From the NCBI GenBank assembly GCA_002686465.1, contig NZCP01000043.1, positions 1 through 19,419 on the forward strand: a stretch of DNA of 19,419 nucleotides, in the 5' to 3' direction. Below the pieces are notes generated by a model. The model was given only the letters and a program-made list of their open reading frames with translations, was not told the DNA's origin and ran no database searches. Positions 12,629 to 19,419 of the stretch are shown here, piece after piece. The position numbers and the translations under genes are program-made. This stretch comes from Candidatus Woesebacteria bacterium (GTDB lineage: Bacteria > Patescibacteriota > Microgenomatia > UBA8517 > UBA10165). How positions within the stretch are numbered: position 1 is the first letter of the stretch; each line of letters opens with the position of its first letter.

Positions 12629-14587
12629 ATGGATATTAAAATACCTGATAGTTGGCTCAGGGACTACCTAAAGACCTCAGCAAACTCTGCAAAAATTGCG
12701 GAATGTCTTTCGTTGTCTGGTCCTTCTGTAGAAAAAATAGAAAAAAAGGGTAAAGATGCAATTTACTCTATTGAAGTGACAACCAACCGAGTAGATTCAG
12801 TAGGAGTTTTTGGTATTGCTCGAGAGGCAGCAGCAATCTTGCCCAGATTTGGTATCTCTGCTTCACTAAGTTCCGTTAAGACAAAATCACGCCAAGAATT
12901 TGCGAAGGAGGTTGATTACCTTGAAACAAAAGTAGACCACAAACTTTGTCCTAGATTTACTGCAATTCTTATAAGAGATATAAAAATAGGTCCATCGCCA
13001 GTATTTATTCAAGAAAGATTAAAGGCAATCGGCTCAAGACCTATCAATAATGTCGTTGATATTTCTAACTACCTTATGTACGAGCTAGGCCAACCTCTTC
13101 ATACTTTTGACTACAACAAAATTCGCGGTGCCAAAATGATACTTCGTGAATCAAAGCGTGGAGAAAAACTAACAACGCTTGATGGAAAAACACATATATT
13201 ACCAGGAGGCGATATTGTAATCGAAGACGGAGATGGTCGTTTGATCGACCTTGCTGGAATTATGGGCGGCAAAAACTCGGAAGTTGATGAAAATACAAAA
13301 AATGTTCTATTATTCGTCCAAAATTACAATCCAGTTAATATTCGTCGAGATGTCATGACTCTTGCAAAAAGAACAGACGCAGCAACGCTCTTTGAGAAGG
13401 GTCTTGATCCAGAACTCGTTGAGGTCACAATGAGGCGCGGGATTGACCTATTTGTTCAAATTTGCAAAGGCAAACCAGAATCCAAAATCTTAGATCTATA
13501 TCCTAATCCATATTCCAGTAAAACGGTCCGACTAACTGAAAAGTTTGTAGAAGATCGGCTTGGTGTTCCTATCGCCAAAAACGATATTTCTAAAATTTTG
13601 GACAGCCTAGGGTTAAAAACACAATGGAATGGCGAAGACTTGAGTGTATCGATCCCGTCATGGAGAGCTCGCGATATCAACCTCCCTGAGGATATTCTGG
13701 AAGAAGTCGCAAGACTCTACGGATACCACAATATGCCAAGTAAAATCATGAACGGAGAAATCCCAGAACCTTTGGAAAATTCGCCATTTGAATTTGAAAT
13801 AAAGGTTAAGCGCACCTTGCAAGGTTGGGGAGGAACAGAAGTATATACCTCGTCCTTGGTATCGAAAGAGCAAGTGGCGTCCGATTGGTCTCTAAAGCTT
13901 AAAAACCCACTCGGTTCCGATTCTGAATATCTGCGCCTTTCCCTTGCACCATCTCTGATAGATGCTGCAAGCAAAAACAAAAGAGAGGAAGATCCAATGC
14001 ATCTTTTTGAGATGAGCAAGGTCTATCTTCCAATAAGAGGAAATTTGCCTGAAGAAAAAATGATGTTGGCGGGAGTTTTTGCAAATCAAAGTTTTGAGGA
14101 TACCAAAGGAGTAATAGAAGCTCTTCTTGAATCATTGGGAATCGAAGCTACATTTGCACAAGAGGATTCAAGATGGTTTTTACCACATCATAGACTCGTG
14201 GTAAAAAGTGGAAAGTTAGAACTAGGACAATTCGGAGTTCTCAAAAAGGAGGGGTTAATCTACTACGAGTTTGGCGTCGAAGACGTAAGGAGTGTAAGTA
14301 AACCCCTCACTACCTACATTCCTACTCCAAAGTACCCAAGCCAAGTCGAAGATATCTCTCTGGTCTTAAAATCAAGAACTCTATTAGGTGAAATCATAAA
14401 ATCAATGGAGACAGCTGACCAACAAATATCCTCTGTGAGGTTAGTCGATACCTTTGAAGATACAAAAACCTTGCGAGTAACATATCAAAGCTTGAGTAAA
14501 ACCCTAACTGATAAGGAAGTTGAAAAAATTAGAAAAAAAGTCCTTGACAGGATGAAAAAAAAGTTCGGGGCAAGACTGAAAAACTAA
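12629..14587 (+). CDS. pheT: Phenylalanyl-tRNA synthetase beta subunit, lacking the N-terminal OB tRNA-binding domain
   Basis: The 652-aa protein (E. coli: 795) begins with the PheT start MDIKIPDSWLRDYLK but passes from SLSGPSVEKIEKKG straight to IYSIEVTTNRVDSVGVFGIA. It therefore lacks the ~110-residue EMAPII-like OB domain. The B3/B4 region with editing-site-type motifs (RPINNVVDISNYLMYELGQP, HTFDYNKIRG, LAGIMGGKNSEV) and the B5 domain (VRLTEKFVEDRLG) follow. So do the catalytic-like domain (LPEDILEEVARLYGYHNMPS) and a C-terminal ferredoxin-like anticodon-binding domain (YPSQVEDISLVL to the end). The ATG is 1 bp after pheS, with no Shine-Dalgarno. Its stop is 3 bp from that of the convergent penicillin-binding protein gene. 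Confidence 0.95.
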   Translation: MDIKIPDSWLRDYLKTSANSAKIAECLSLSGPSVEKIEKKGKDAIYSIEVTTNRVDSVGVFGIAREAAAILPRFGISASLSSVKTKSRQEFAKEVDYLETKVDHKLCPRFTAILIRDIKIGPSPVFIQERLKAIGSRPINNVVDISNYLMYELGQPLHTFDYNKIRGAKMILRESKRGEKLTTLDGKTHILPGGDIVIEDGDGRLIDLAGIMGGKNSEVDENTKNVLLFVQNYNPVNIRRDVMTLAKRTDAATLFEKGLDPELVEVTMRRGIDLFVQICKGKPESKILDLYPNPYSSKTVRLTEKFVEDRLGVPIAKNDISKILDSLGLKTQWNGEDLSVSIPSWRARDINLPEDILEEVARLYGYHNMPSKIMNGEIPEPLENSPFEFEIKVKRTLQGWGGTEVYTSSLVSKEQVASDWSLKLKNPLGSDSEYLRLSLAPSLIDAASKNKREEDPMHLFEMSKVYLPIRGNLPEEKMMLAGVFANQSFEDTKGVIEALLESLGIEATFAQEDSRWFLPHHRLVVKSGKLELGQFGVLKKEGLIYYEFGVEDVRSVSKPLTTYIPTPKYPSQVEDISLVLKSRTLLGEIIKSMETADQQISSVRLVDTFEDTKTLRVTYQSLSKTLTDKEVEKIRKKVLDRMKKKFGARLKN

Positions 14588-14601
14588 CCCTCACTCTGAG
14601 G
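14579..14601 (-). terminator. Probable terminator of the class A PBP gene (minus strand)
   Basis: Read on the minus strand, CCTCA-GAG-TGAGG (14601-14589) forms a 5-bp hairpin that includes the PBP stop codon. GTTAG and TTTTT (14583-14579, at the end of pheT) follow. The stem is short, so efficiency is uncertain. Confidence 0.45.
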
Positions 14602-17146
14602 AGTCCCAAGGGACGTTGATTCCAATTTTGACTCTACCGTCTGCTTGCTTACCATCTCTGTCTTTGGCGATTACTCGAATCTCATGCGCCCCATCCTCAA
14701 CGTTTAGTGTAATGACCCATGGACCACCTACAAGGGTCCCTTGATTTTTACCATCAAGTTCAATTGCTACCTCCACAATATCACTAGTTGACTGAGGATT
14801 GACTTTTACTTCAAATTCGTTCGAATTTATCTGATCATGATCCTTTGGTGTTATGAATTCAACATTAACAGGAGTTGCGGCTCCGCAATACTCTGTCGGT
14901 GGATGATAACGATCGTCGGGTTGAGTCGACAACCATCCTAAAATTCCCTCCTGCCAACGGTTTGGTGGACCAAACGGATCCTCCTCCTTGAAGACAAAGT
15001 ATTCTTTCTCTTCATAACCTCCTGAGGCGGCCTGAGAAGGTGTTGCAAGTCTTCCTTCGTCTTTACATATCTTTAGTCTTGTGTGGACAGGATCCTCCCC
15101 GGTTGGCTCGGTCCCACGGACAAAGTATTCAGTTCTTGATCCAAATCCATCATGTTCCCGATACCCAGAAATAGCATCTACGCTGGCACTGACAACATTA
15201 TCGGGAATTTCAAAACCTACATCCGGCTTACCCTTAAGAGCCTCTTGGATAATCCGTCTCCATATAGGGGAAGCTCCTGTGACCCCTGAGGCGACTTGCC
15301 TCATTTGTGAGTTGTCGTTATTTCCAACCCAAACTCCAACAACGACTTGCGGAGTCCAACCAACAGTCCAGTTGTCCCGTTGATCATTTGTAGTTCCGGT
15401 TTTGACCGCAACAGTACGTCCAGGAACTACAAGAGCCGACCGTGTCCCAAAAACTTCTGCCCGAGCATTGTTGTCAGACAAGATGTCCGAGATTATAAAT
15501 GCCTCGCCCGGATCCAAAATTTTCCGCCCCTTTTTCTCCTTATATTCCTCTAAAACCTTACCGTTGGCATCCTCAACTTTAAGTATTGCAACTTGGTCAA
15601 AGCGCAGACCTCCATTTGCAAATACAGAGTATGCAGAAGTTAAATCAAGAAGCCGTATTTCACCCCCTCCTAATGTTACAGAAAGCCCAAACCGTTCCAT
15701 GTTTTCCTTTGTCGCCTCAAGTGTAGTAAATCCCATATCATAAGCGGTAGAAAGCATGTCACGCACTCCAACTAACGCCAACATTTTTACGGCAGCTATG
15801 TTAACAGAGTTGGCAAGAGCAAATCTAACTTGCAGGGGCCCACGAAACTCCTCGTCATAATTAACTGGTTCATAGTCGGGTTGTCCGACACCACCGGGGA
15901 AAACCGTAGGTGTGTCCATTAAAAGAGTTGATGCAGTATATCCCTTCTTCAACGCCGTAACATAAGTAACAGGCTTGATAGCAGAACCAGGCTGTCTGAG
16001 AGAAAGAGTAACATTAACCTGTCCATCATAATCTTCAGCTGCAAAATCTTTCGAACCGACCATAGCAAGAATTTCTCCCGTCTGAGGATCTACCACCATA
16101 GCAGCACCATTAGTTATATCTAGGTATTCAACCCTTTCTATCTCCTCAGCAACAATTTTTTGAGCTTCTCGCTGCAATTCCCAATCAAGCGTTGTTGTAA
16201 CTTTCAATCCTCCTTGACCCGCAAGCGCATCCCCATATCTTTCCTCAAGAAGGCTTTGTACATATGTAACAAAATGGGGTGCCTTAAGGCTTGCTCCTTT
16301 TCCGACAAACTCCATGCTAGAGAGCTGCTCTACAGCTCCTTTTTCTTGGTCATCCGATATGTATCCATCCTCGCGCATCCTGCGCAAAACTTGCTCGGTT
16401 CTTCCAATATAAGCTTCCGGCCTTGCCCCATACGGAGAGTATGCTGTTGGCCTTTGTGGGAGACCCGCAAGCATTGCTGATTCAACTAGGGTCAAATCTT
16501 GTACTTTCTTGCTAAAATAAACTTCTGCTGCTGCCTGGGAGCCCCATGCTGTACCCCCGTATGGGGCCTCATTCAAATACATTTGCAAAATCTCGTCCTT
16601 TGAGTATTTACGTTCAATTTGCACCGCAAGGATAAACTCTCGGATTTTGCGCGGCAGGGTGCGCTCTGAAGAAAGAAGAACATTCTTCACTAGCTGCTGT
16701 GTAAGCGTTGAACCTCCCTGAAGTTTTCCTTTGGTAACAATATTCCAGGATGCTCGCAAAACTCCGGTTGGGTCAAAACCACTGTGCTGATAAAAATTCT
16801 TGTCCTCGATAGCAATCGTTCCTTGCCTAAGATAAATCGGCATGTCCTCAAATTCTGCGTGTGTTCGTCTCTGATCTGTAAAAATGTCGTAAAGAAGAAC
16901 ATCATTACGGTCGTAGATCTTGGTTGAAAATCCTTCGCGACGTACAATCTTATCCGGAGAGGGGAGGTCTAGAGCAAAAAGAGGGAATACGATCCCAAAC
17001 AGAATAAAAACTGCAACAACACCGACAAAGAGCAGGAGTGCTAAGCGGTAAAGAACGCTTGCTCCACCAATTTTTCTATATCTTGACGAGAGATGCGGTC
17101 GTCGATACGATCGTCTCCGCCTTCTCCAGGCAGACTTCCATGCCAT
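14591..17146 (-). CDS. Class A penicillin-binding protein (GT51 transglycosylase plus transpeptidase) with C-terminal Ig-like domain
   Basis: The 851-aa bifunctional PBP polymerises lipid II and cross-links peptides outside the membrane. It has a basic cytoplasmic N-terminus (poly-Arg, residues 8-25) and one membrane anchor (~32-58). The GT51 domain carries IAIEDKNFYQHSGFDP (Glu114), GGSTLTQQLVKN (144-155) and RKIREFILAVQIERKYSKDE. The transpeptidase domain carries SAIK (Ser388, Lys391), SVN (447-449) and KTGTT (582-586). The linker has the only two cysteines (694, 754), placed like the C-x5-A...C element of many PBP1a proteins, possibly a disulfide. Residues ~760-846 look like a bacterial Ig-like fold. 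A gene symbol (ponA, mrcA or pbpA) cannot be assigned with certainty. It diverges from tyrS; its extended -10 ends 14 nt before the ATG. Confidence 0.95.
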   Translation of the reverse strand: MAWKSAWRRRRRSYRRPHLSSRYRKIGGASVLYRLALLLFVGVVAVFILFGIVFPLFALDLPSPDKIVRREGFSTKIYDRNDVLLYDIFTDQRRTHAEFEDMPIYLRQGTIAIEDKNFYQHSGFDPTGVLRASWNIVTKGKLQGGSTLTQQLVKNVLLSSERTLPRKIREFILAVQIERKYSKDEILQMYLNEAPYGGTAWGSQAAAEVYFSKKVQDLTLVESAMLAGLPQRPTAYSPYGARPEAYIGRTEQVLRRMREDGYISDDQEKGAVEQLSSMEFVGKGASLKAPHFVTYVQSLLEERYGDALAGQGGLKVTTTLDWELQREAQKIVAEEIERVEYLDITNGAAMVVDPQTGEILAMVGSKDFAAEDYDGQVNVTLSLRQPGSAIKPVTYVTALKKGYTASTLLMDTPTVFPGGVGQPDYEPVNYDEEFRGPLQVRFALANSVNIAAVKMLALVGVRDMLSTAYDMGFTTLEATKENMERFGLSVTLGGGEIRLLDLTSAYSVFANGGLRFDQVAILKVEDANGKVLEEYKEKKGRKILDPGEAFIISDILSDNNARAEVFGTRSALVVPGRTVAVKTGTTNDQRDNWTVGWTPQVVVGVWVGNNDNSQMRQVASGVTGASPIWRRIIQEALKGKPDVGFEIPDNVVSASVDAISGYREHDGFGSRTEYFVRGTEPTGEDPVHTRLKICKDEGRLATPSQAASGGYEEKEYFVFKEEDPFGPPNRWQEGILGWLSTQPDDRYHPPTEYCGAATPVNVEFITPKDHDQINSNEFEVKVNPQSTSDIVEVAIELDGKNQGTLVGGPWVITLNVEDGAHEIRVIAKDRDGKQADGRVKIGINVPWDSSE

Positions 17147-17160
17147 ATATTACTGTTTGC

Positions 17161-17169
17161 ATTGTATCA
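17161..17169 (-). promoter_or_regulatory. Extended -10 promoter of the PBP gene (minus strand)
   Basis: The minus strand reads TGA-TACAAT (hexamer 17166-17161), identical to the thrS element. The predicted start, near 17154, leaves a leader of about 7 nt before ATG 17146. Confidence 0.6.
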
Positions 17170-17179
17170 GAATGATACA
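17163..17179 (+). promoter_or_regulatory. Perfect 7-3-7 inverted repeat between divergent PBP and tyrS promoters
   Basis: TGTATCA-GAA-TGATACA lies between, and overlaps the inner edge of, the two opposed -10 elements. Its position would allow one bound protein to control both genes. It shares the TGATA half-site core with the thrS repeat, though arranged in the opposite order. Confidence 0.45.
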
Positions 17180-17185
17180 TATAAT
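17180..17185 (+). promoter_or_regulatory. -10 element of the tyrS promoter (leaderless)
   Basis: A consensus TATAAT ends 7 nt before ATG 17193. TTGCAT (17157-17162), 17 bp upstream, is a weak candidate -35 and overlaps the opposite -10. Confidence 0.7.
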
Positions 17186-17192
17186 TGAACTC

Positions 17193-18347
17193 ATGGATAA
17201 CAGTCGAATTTTAAGCCGGGGAGTCGCGAAGGTTTTACCAAGCAAGGGGGCTTTAGTGGCCCGAATGAAAAAAGGGAAAGTAAAACTCTACCTTGGTATT
17301 GACCCGTCAGGCTTTAGACTCCACTTGGGTCACAGTGTCCCCATACGCAAGATCGCTCAGTTTGCGGAGGCAGGACACGAGGTCGTACTTCTTTTCGGAA
17401 CAGGGACAGTATTAGTGGGAGATCCTTCGCAACGTGACACAGCCCGTAAACTTATCGACCAAAAAGAAATTGATAAAAATATTAAAGATTGGAAAGAGCA
17501 AGTTGCACCTCTAATCGATTTTAATAAAGTAACTATAAAACAAAATGGTGACTGGCTTACAAAGCTGACCTTGCGTGAAATAATAAAAATAGCAAGTAAC
17601 ATTTCCGCTGTTCAACTTTTCAAAAGGGAAATGTTTCAACGCCGAATAGATAAAGGAGATACTGTTTGGTACCACGAAACTATGTATCCTCTCCTTCAAG
17701 GGTATGACTCAGTTGCCATGGATGTTGACCTAGAAATAGGGGGGACAGACCAAGAATTCAATATGCTCATCGGACGCGAGCTTCAAAAAAAGATGAATAA
17801 TCGCGAAAAATATGTGCTTACTGTTCCCATGATTACCGGAACCGACGGGAAGCAAATGAGCAAAACTTCTGGAAATTGCGTTTGGCTCGACGACGCTCCT
17901 TTCGACATGTTCGGAAAACTAATGGGCACACGCGATGACCAAATGGCACTTTACATGGAACTCCTAACCGACATGCCAGATGCCGAAATAAAGGCAGCAA
18001 GCAAAGAAGGCCCAATGGAAGCAAAGAAAAGACTTGCTTGGGAGATCGTAAAGATTTACCACGGAGAGAAAGAGGCAGATGGTGCCAGAGATGAATTTGA
18101 AAAAGTTTTCCAAAAAGGTGGCACACCACAATCTGCTGCGAGCCACAAAGTTAAAGCAGGAAAGATCGACTTGGCGGGAATCTTAGTTGATTCTGGTCTG
18201 GCACCAAGCAACTCAGAGGCAAGACGGTTAATAGAACAAGGTGGAGTGGAGTGGAACGGTAAAAAGGTAACCGGCACAGCTATTAAGGTCGAAAAATCTG
18301 GTACACTGAAAGTTGGAAAGCATAGATTTTTGAAGGTAGTGACATGA
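17193..18347 (+). CDS. tyrS: Tyrosyl-tRNA synthetase
   Basis: The 384-aa class I synthetase charges tRNA-Tyr. The Rossmann core has LYLGIDPSG and the HIGH-type motif HLGH (residues 44-47). LLFGTGTVLVGDPS, MYPLLQGYDSVAMDVDLEIG with GTDQEFNML, and the KMSKS-type loop DGKQMSKTSGN follow. An S4 RNA-binding domain ends the protein (LAGILVDSGLAPSNSEARRL onward, ~residue 325 to the end). The GTDQ-type tyrosine site and S4 tail fit the TyrZ-like bacterial subgroup. The start is ATG 17193. The longer frame from TTG 17157 and an ATG at 17172 lie upstream of or within the -10 element and would not be on the transcript. The stop overlaps the start of a 36-aa gene as ATGA. Confidence 0.95.
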   Translation: MDNSRILSRGVAKVLPSKGALVARMKKGKVKLYLGIDPSGFRLHLGHSVPIRKIAQFAEAGHEVVLLFGTGTVLVGDPSQRDTARKLIDQKEIDKNIKDWKEQVAPLIDFNKVTIKQNGDWLTKLTLREIIKIASNISAVQLFKREMFQRRIDKGDTVWYHETMYPLLQGYDSVAMDVDLEIGGTDQEFNMLIGRELQKKMNNREKYVLTVPMITGTDGKQMSKTSGNCVWLDDAPFDMFGKLMGTRDDQMALYMELLTDMPDAEIKAASKEGPMEAKKRLAWEIVKIYHGEKEADGARDEFEKVFQKGGTPQSAASHKVKAGKIDLAGILVDSGLAPSNSEARRLIEQGGVEWNGKKVTGTAIKVEKSGTLKVGKHRFLKVVT

Positions 18348-18454
18348 TGAATCTATCGAAAAAGCACAAAATGTTCTGGATGATTCTGGCAATCATTGCC
18401 GGAGCTGCACTTGTCCTTAGTTCTGTAGCCTTACCTCTCCTTTTTGCCTTCTAG
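18344..18454 (+). CDS. 36-aa single-helix membrane microprotein overlapping the tyrS stop
   Basis: The frame begins MMNLSKKHKMFWMILAIIAG and continues as a hydrophobic helix (~residues 11-35, ending LPLLFAF). This gives a positively charged N-terminus and one membrane span. It overlaps the tyrS stop in ATGA (18344-18347), with AAGGT 6 nt upstream as a Shine-Dalgarno-like site, so translation is probably coupled to tyrS. I do not recognise a named family, and no function can be assigned. The recG promoter begins 8 bp after its stop. The start could also be the second ATG (18347). Confidence 0.6.
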   Translation: MMNLSKKHKMFWMILAIIAGAALVLSSVALPLLFAF

Positions 18455-18461
18455 CCTGAGC

Positions 18462-18470
18462 TGTTATACT
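18462..18470 (+). promoter_or_regulatory. Extended -10 promoter of recG (leaderless)
   Basis: TGT-TATACT (hexamer 18465-18470) ends 8 nt before ATG 18479. There is no Shine-Dalgarno. Confidence 0.65.
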
Positions 18471-18478
18471 TCCACTAT

Positions 18479-19419
18479 ATGAAGCCTGATTCCCCAATTC
18501 AGTCTGTCCCTTTAGTCGGTTCAGAATACGCAAGAAGACTTCAAAAATTGGCCATTATGACCGCGGGAGATCTTATTTATCACATCCCACATCGTTATGA
18601 CGACTATTCACTAGTCTCTGACATGAGTCGTCTTCAACCAGGAGAGACAGTGACCATCAGAGGGCAGATTACAGCAATCAAGAATCAATACACAAGAGGA
18701 GGTAGGAAAATACAAATGGCAACAGTTTCCGATGGAGAACGAAATATTGAAGTTACATGGTTTAACCAGCCATTTATCATCAGAACACTTCCCGAGGGAA
18801 CTTGGGTTTCCTTGTCTGGAAAAATTAACTGGTTTGGACGAAAGCGGGTTTTGGTCTCTCCAGAGTACGAAAAGCTGCCACCTGGTGGAGAAACCGACAC
18901 AATCCACACAGGGAGACTAGTTCCGGTCTATCCTGAAACATATGGCGTTAGTTCTAAGTGGTTGAGGTCAAGAACGGCACGGCTACTACCACAAATTATC
19001 CAGGAGTTCACAGATTTCCTACCGGAAAACATTCGAAAGAAAAATAAGCTTATGGAGCTTTCCGAAGCTCTCCAAAAAATACACTTCCCAGAAAATTTGG
19101 AAGATGCGCAAAAAGCTCGAAAACGACTTGCCTTCGATGAGTTCTTTGAGATTCAGCTCGCTGCACTCTTGCGACGTAAAAATTGGAAAAACAAAAAGCT
19201 AGCACATAAACTTCATATCGACCAAACAAAAGTTCTAGAATTAACAAACTCCCTACCTTTCCAACTTACCCAAGCACAAAAAAGGACAATGCGCGAAATC
19301 TTAGCCGACCTTGGAAAAGGTCATGCTATGAATAGACTACTTGAAGGTGATGTTGGGTCTGGGAAAACAGTAGTCGCCGCACTTGCTTGTCTTGTTTCAT
19401 TCGATAACGGGTTTCAGTC
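18479..19419 (+). CDS. recG: ATP-dependent DNA helicase RecG, N-terminal part (3' truncated by window edge)
   Basis: RecG remodels stalled replication forks and branched DNA. About 313 codons are visible. The wedge-domain start matches RecG: VPLVGSEYARRLQKLAIMTA with GDLIYHIPHRYDDYS, then the OB fold (VTIRGQITAIKN, WFNQPFIIRTLPEG, VSPEYEK) and GRLVPVYPETYGVSSKWLRS. The LHFPENLEDAQKARKRLAFDE-like segment (FPENLEDAQKARKRLAFDEF) leads into the helicase core, with LPFQLTQAQKRTMREI (Q-motif-like) and Walker A GDVGSGKT. The gene runs off the window before motif II. ATG 18479 is chosen from the -10 element 8 nt upstream and the start of homology. No stop occurs in frame before the window end. Confidence 0.95.
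   Translation, partial: MKPDSPIQSVPLVGSEYARRLQKLAIMTAGDLIYHIPHRYDDYSLVSDMSRLQPGETVTIRGQITAIKNQYTRGGRKIQMATVSDGERNIEVTWFNQPFIIRTLPEGTWVSLSGKINWFGRKRVLVSPEYEKLPPGGETDTIHTGRLVPVYPETYGVSSKWLRSRTARLLPQIIQEFTDFLPENIRKKNKLMELSEALQKIHFPENLEDAQKARKRLAFDEFFEIQLAALLRRKNWKNKKLAHKLHIDQTKVLELTNSLPFQLTQAQKRTMREILADLGKGHAMNRLLEGDVGSGKTVVAALACLVSFDNGFQ

Noticed and set aside
16160..16480. 106-aa plus-strand open frame
   Set aside because: It is antisense to the PBP transglycosylase region; composition and motifs support only the minus-strand gene.
17157..17192. TTG (17157) or ATG (17172) as the tyrS start
   Set aside because: Both lie upstream of or at the -10 element, and homology begins only after ATG 17193.
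1..19419. CRISPR arrays, insertion sequences, prophage or defence genes
   Set aside because: No regularly spaced repeats, transposase or integrase motifs or terminal inverted repeats were seen; the content is housekeeping.

Overview
The window looks like a chromosomal segment of a small-genome bacterium, most likely a member of the Patescibacteria (Candidate Phyla Radiation), possibly Microgenomates. This is inferred from gene content: trigger factor without its PPIase domain, ThrRS without TGS and editing domains, PheT without its tRNA-binding OB domain, MurF without the usual first domain, a 218-residue protein resembling an uncharacterised family I associate with these bacteria, and very compact spacing. 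TGA is used as a stop (murC, murD, thrS, tyrS), so this is not a lineage that reads TGA as glycine. Base composition is moderately AT-rich. No phage, transposon, CRISPR array or defence gene was seen.

Layout. (1) 1-4804: a tightly overlapping peptidoglycan-precursor operon murC(partial)-murB-murD-ddl-murF, making UDP-MurNAc-pentapeptide. (2) 4805-6709: a 54-aa protein with no acidic residues, a trigger-factor-like chaperone and a coiled-coil protein, each with its own promoter. (3) 6780-7064: an intact tRNA-Val(GAC) flanked on both sides, about 95 bp away, by partial tRNA-like sequences. (4) 7069-9036: on the minus strand a BCP-type peroxiredoxin and a phosphodiester glycosidase-like protein; diverging from them a DUF5665-like small membrane protein and a four-helix membrane protein. 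(5) 9121-14587: the classical cluster thrS-infC-rpmI-rplT, a strong terminator, then pheS-pheT. (6) 14591-17146 (minus): a class A penicillin-binding protein that would polymerise and cross-link the product of the mur operon. (7) 17193-end (plus): tyrS, a 36-aa membrane microprotein overlapping its stop, and the start of recG.

The most interesting signal is promoter architecture. For eight genes a good -10 hexamer, often the extended form TGnTANNAT, ends only 6-8 nt before the start codon, which predicts leaderless mRNAs that begin at or within a couple of nucleotides of ATG. Genes inside operons have little or no Shine-Dalgarno sequence. The pattern also decides several starts (tyrS, peroxiredoxin, DUF5665-like) that differ from the longest open frame. 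Two divergent gene pairs use back-to-back -10 elements, and two promoters carry perfect 7-3-7 inverted repeats suggestive of operators.
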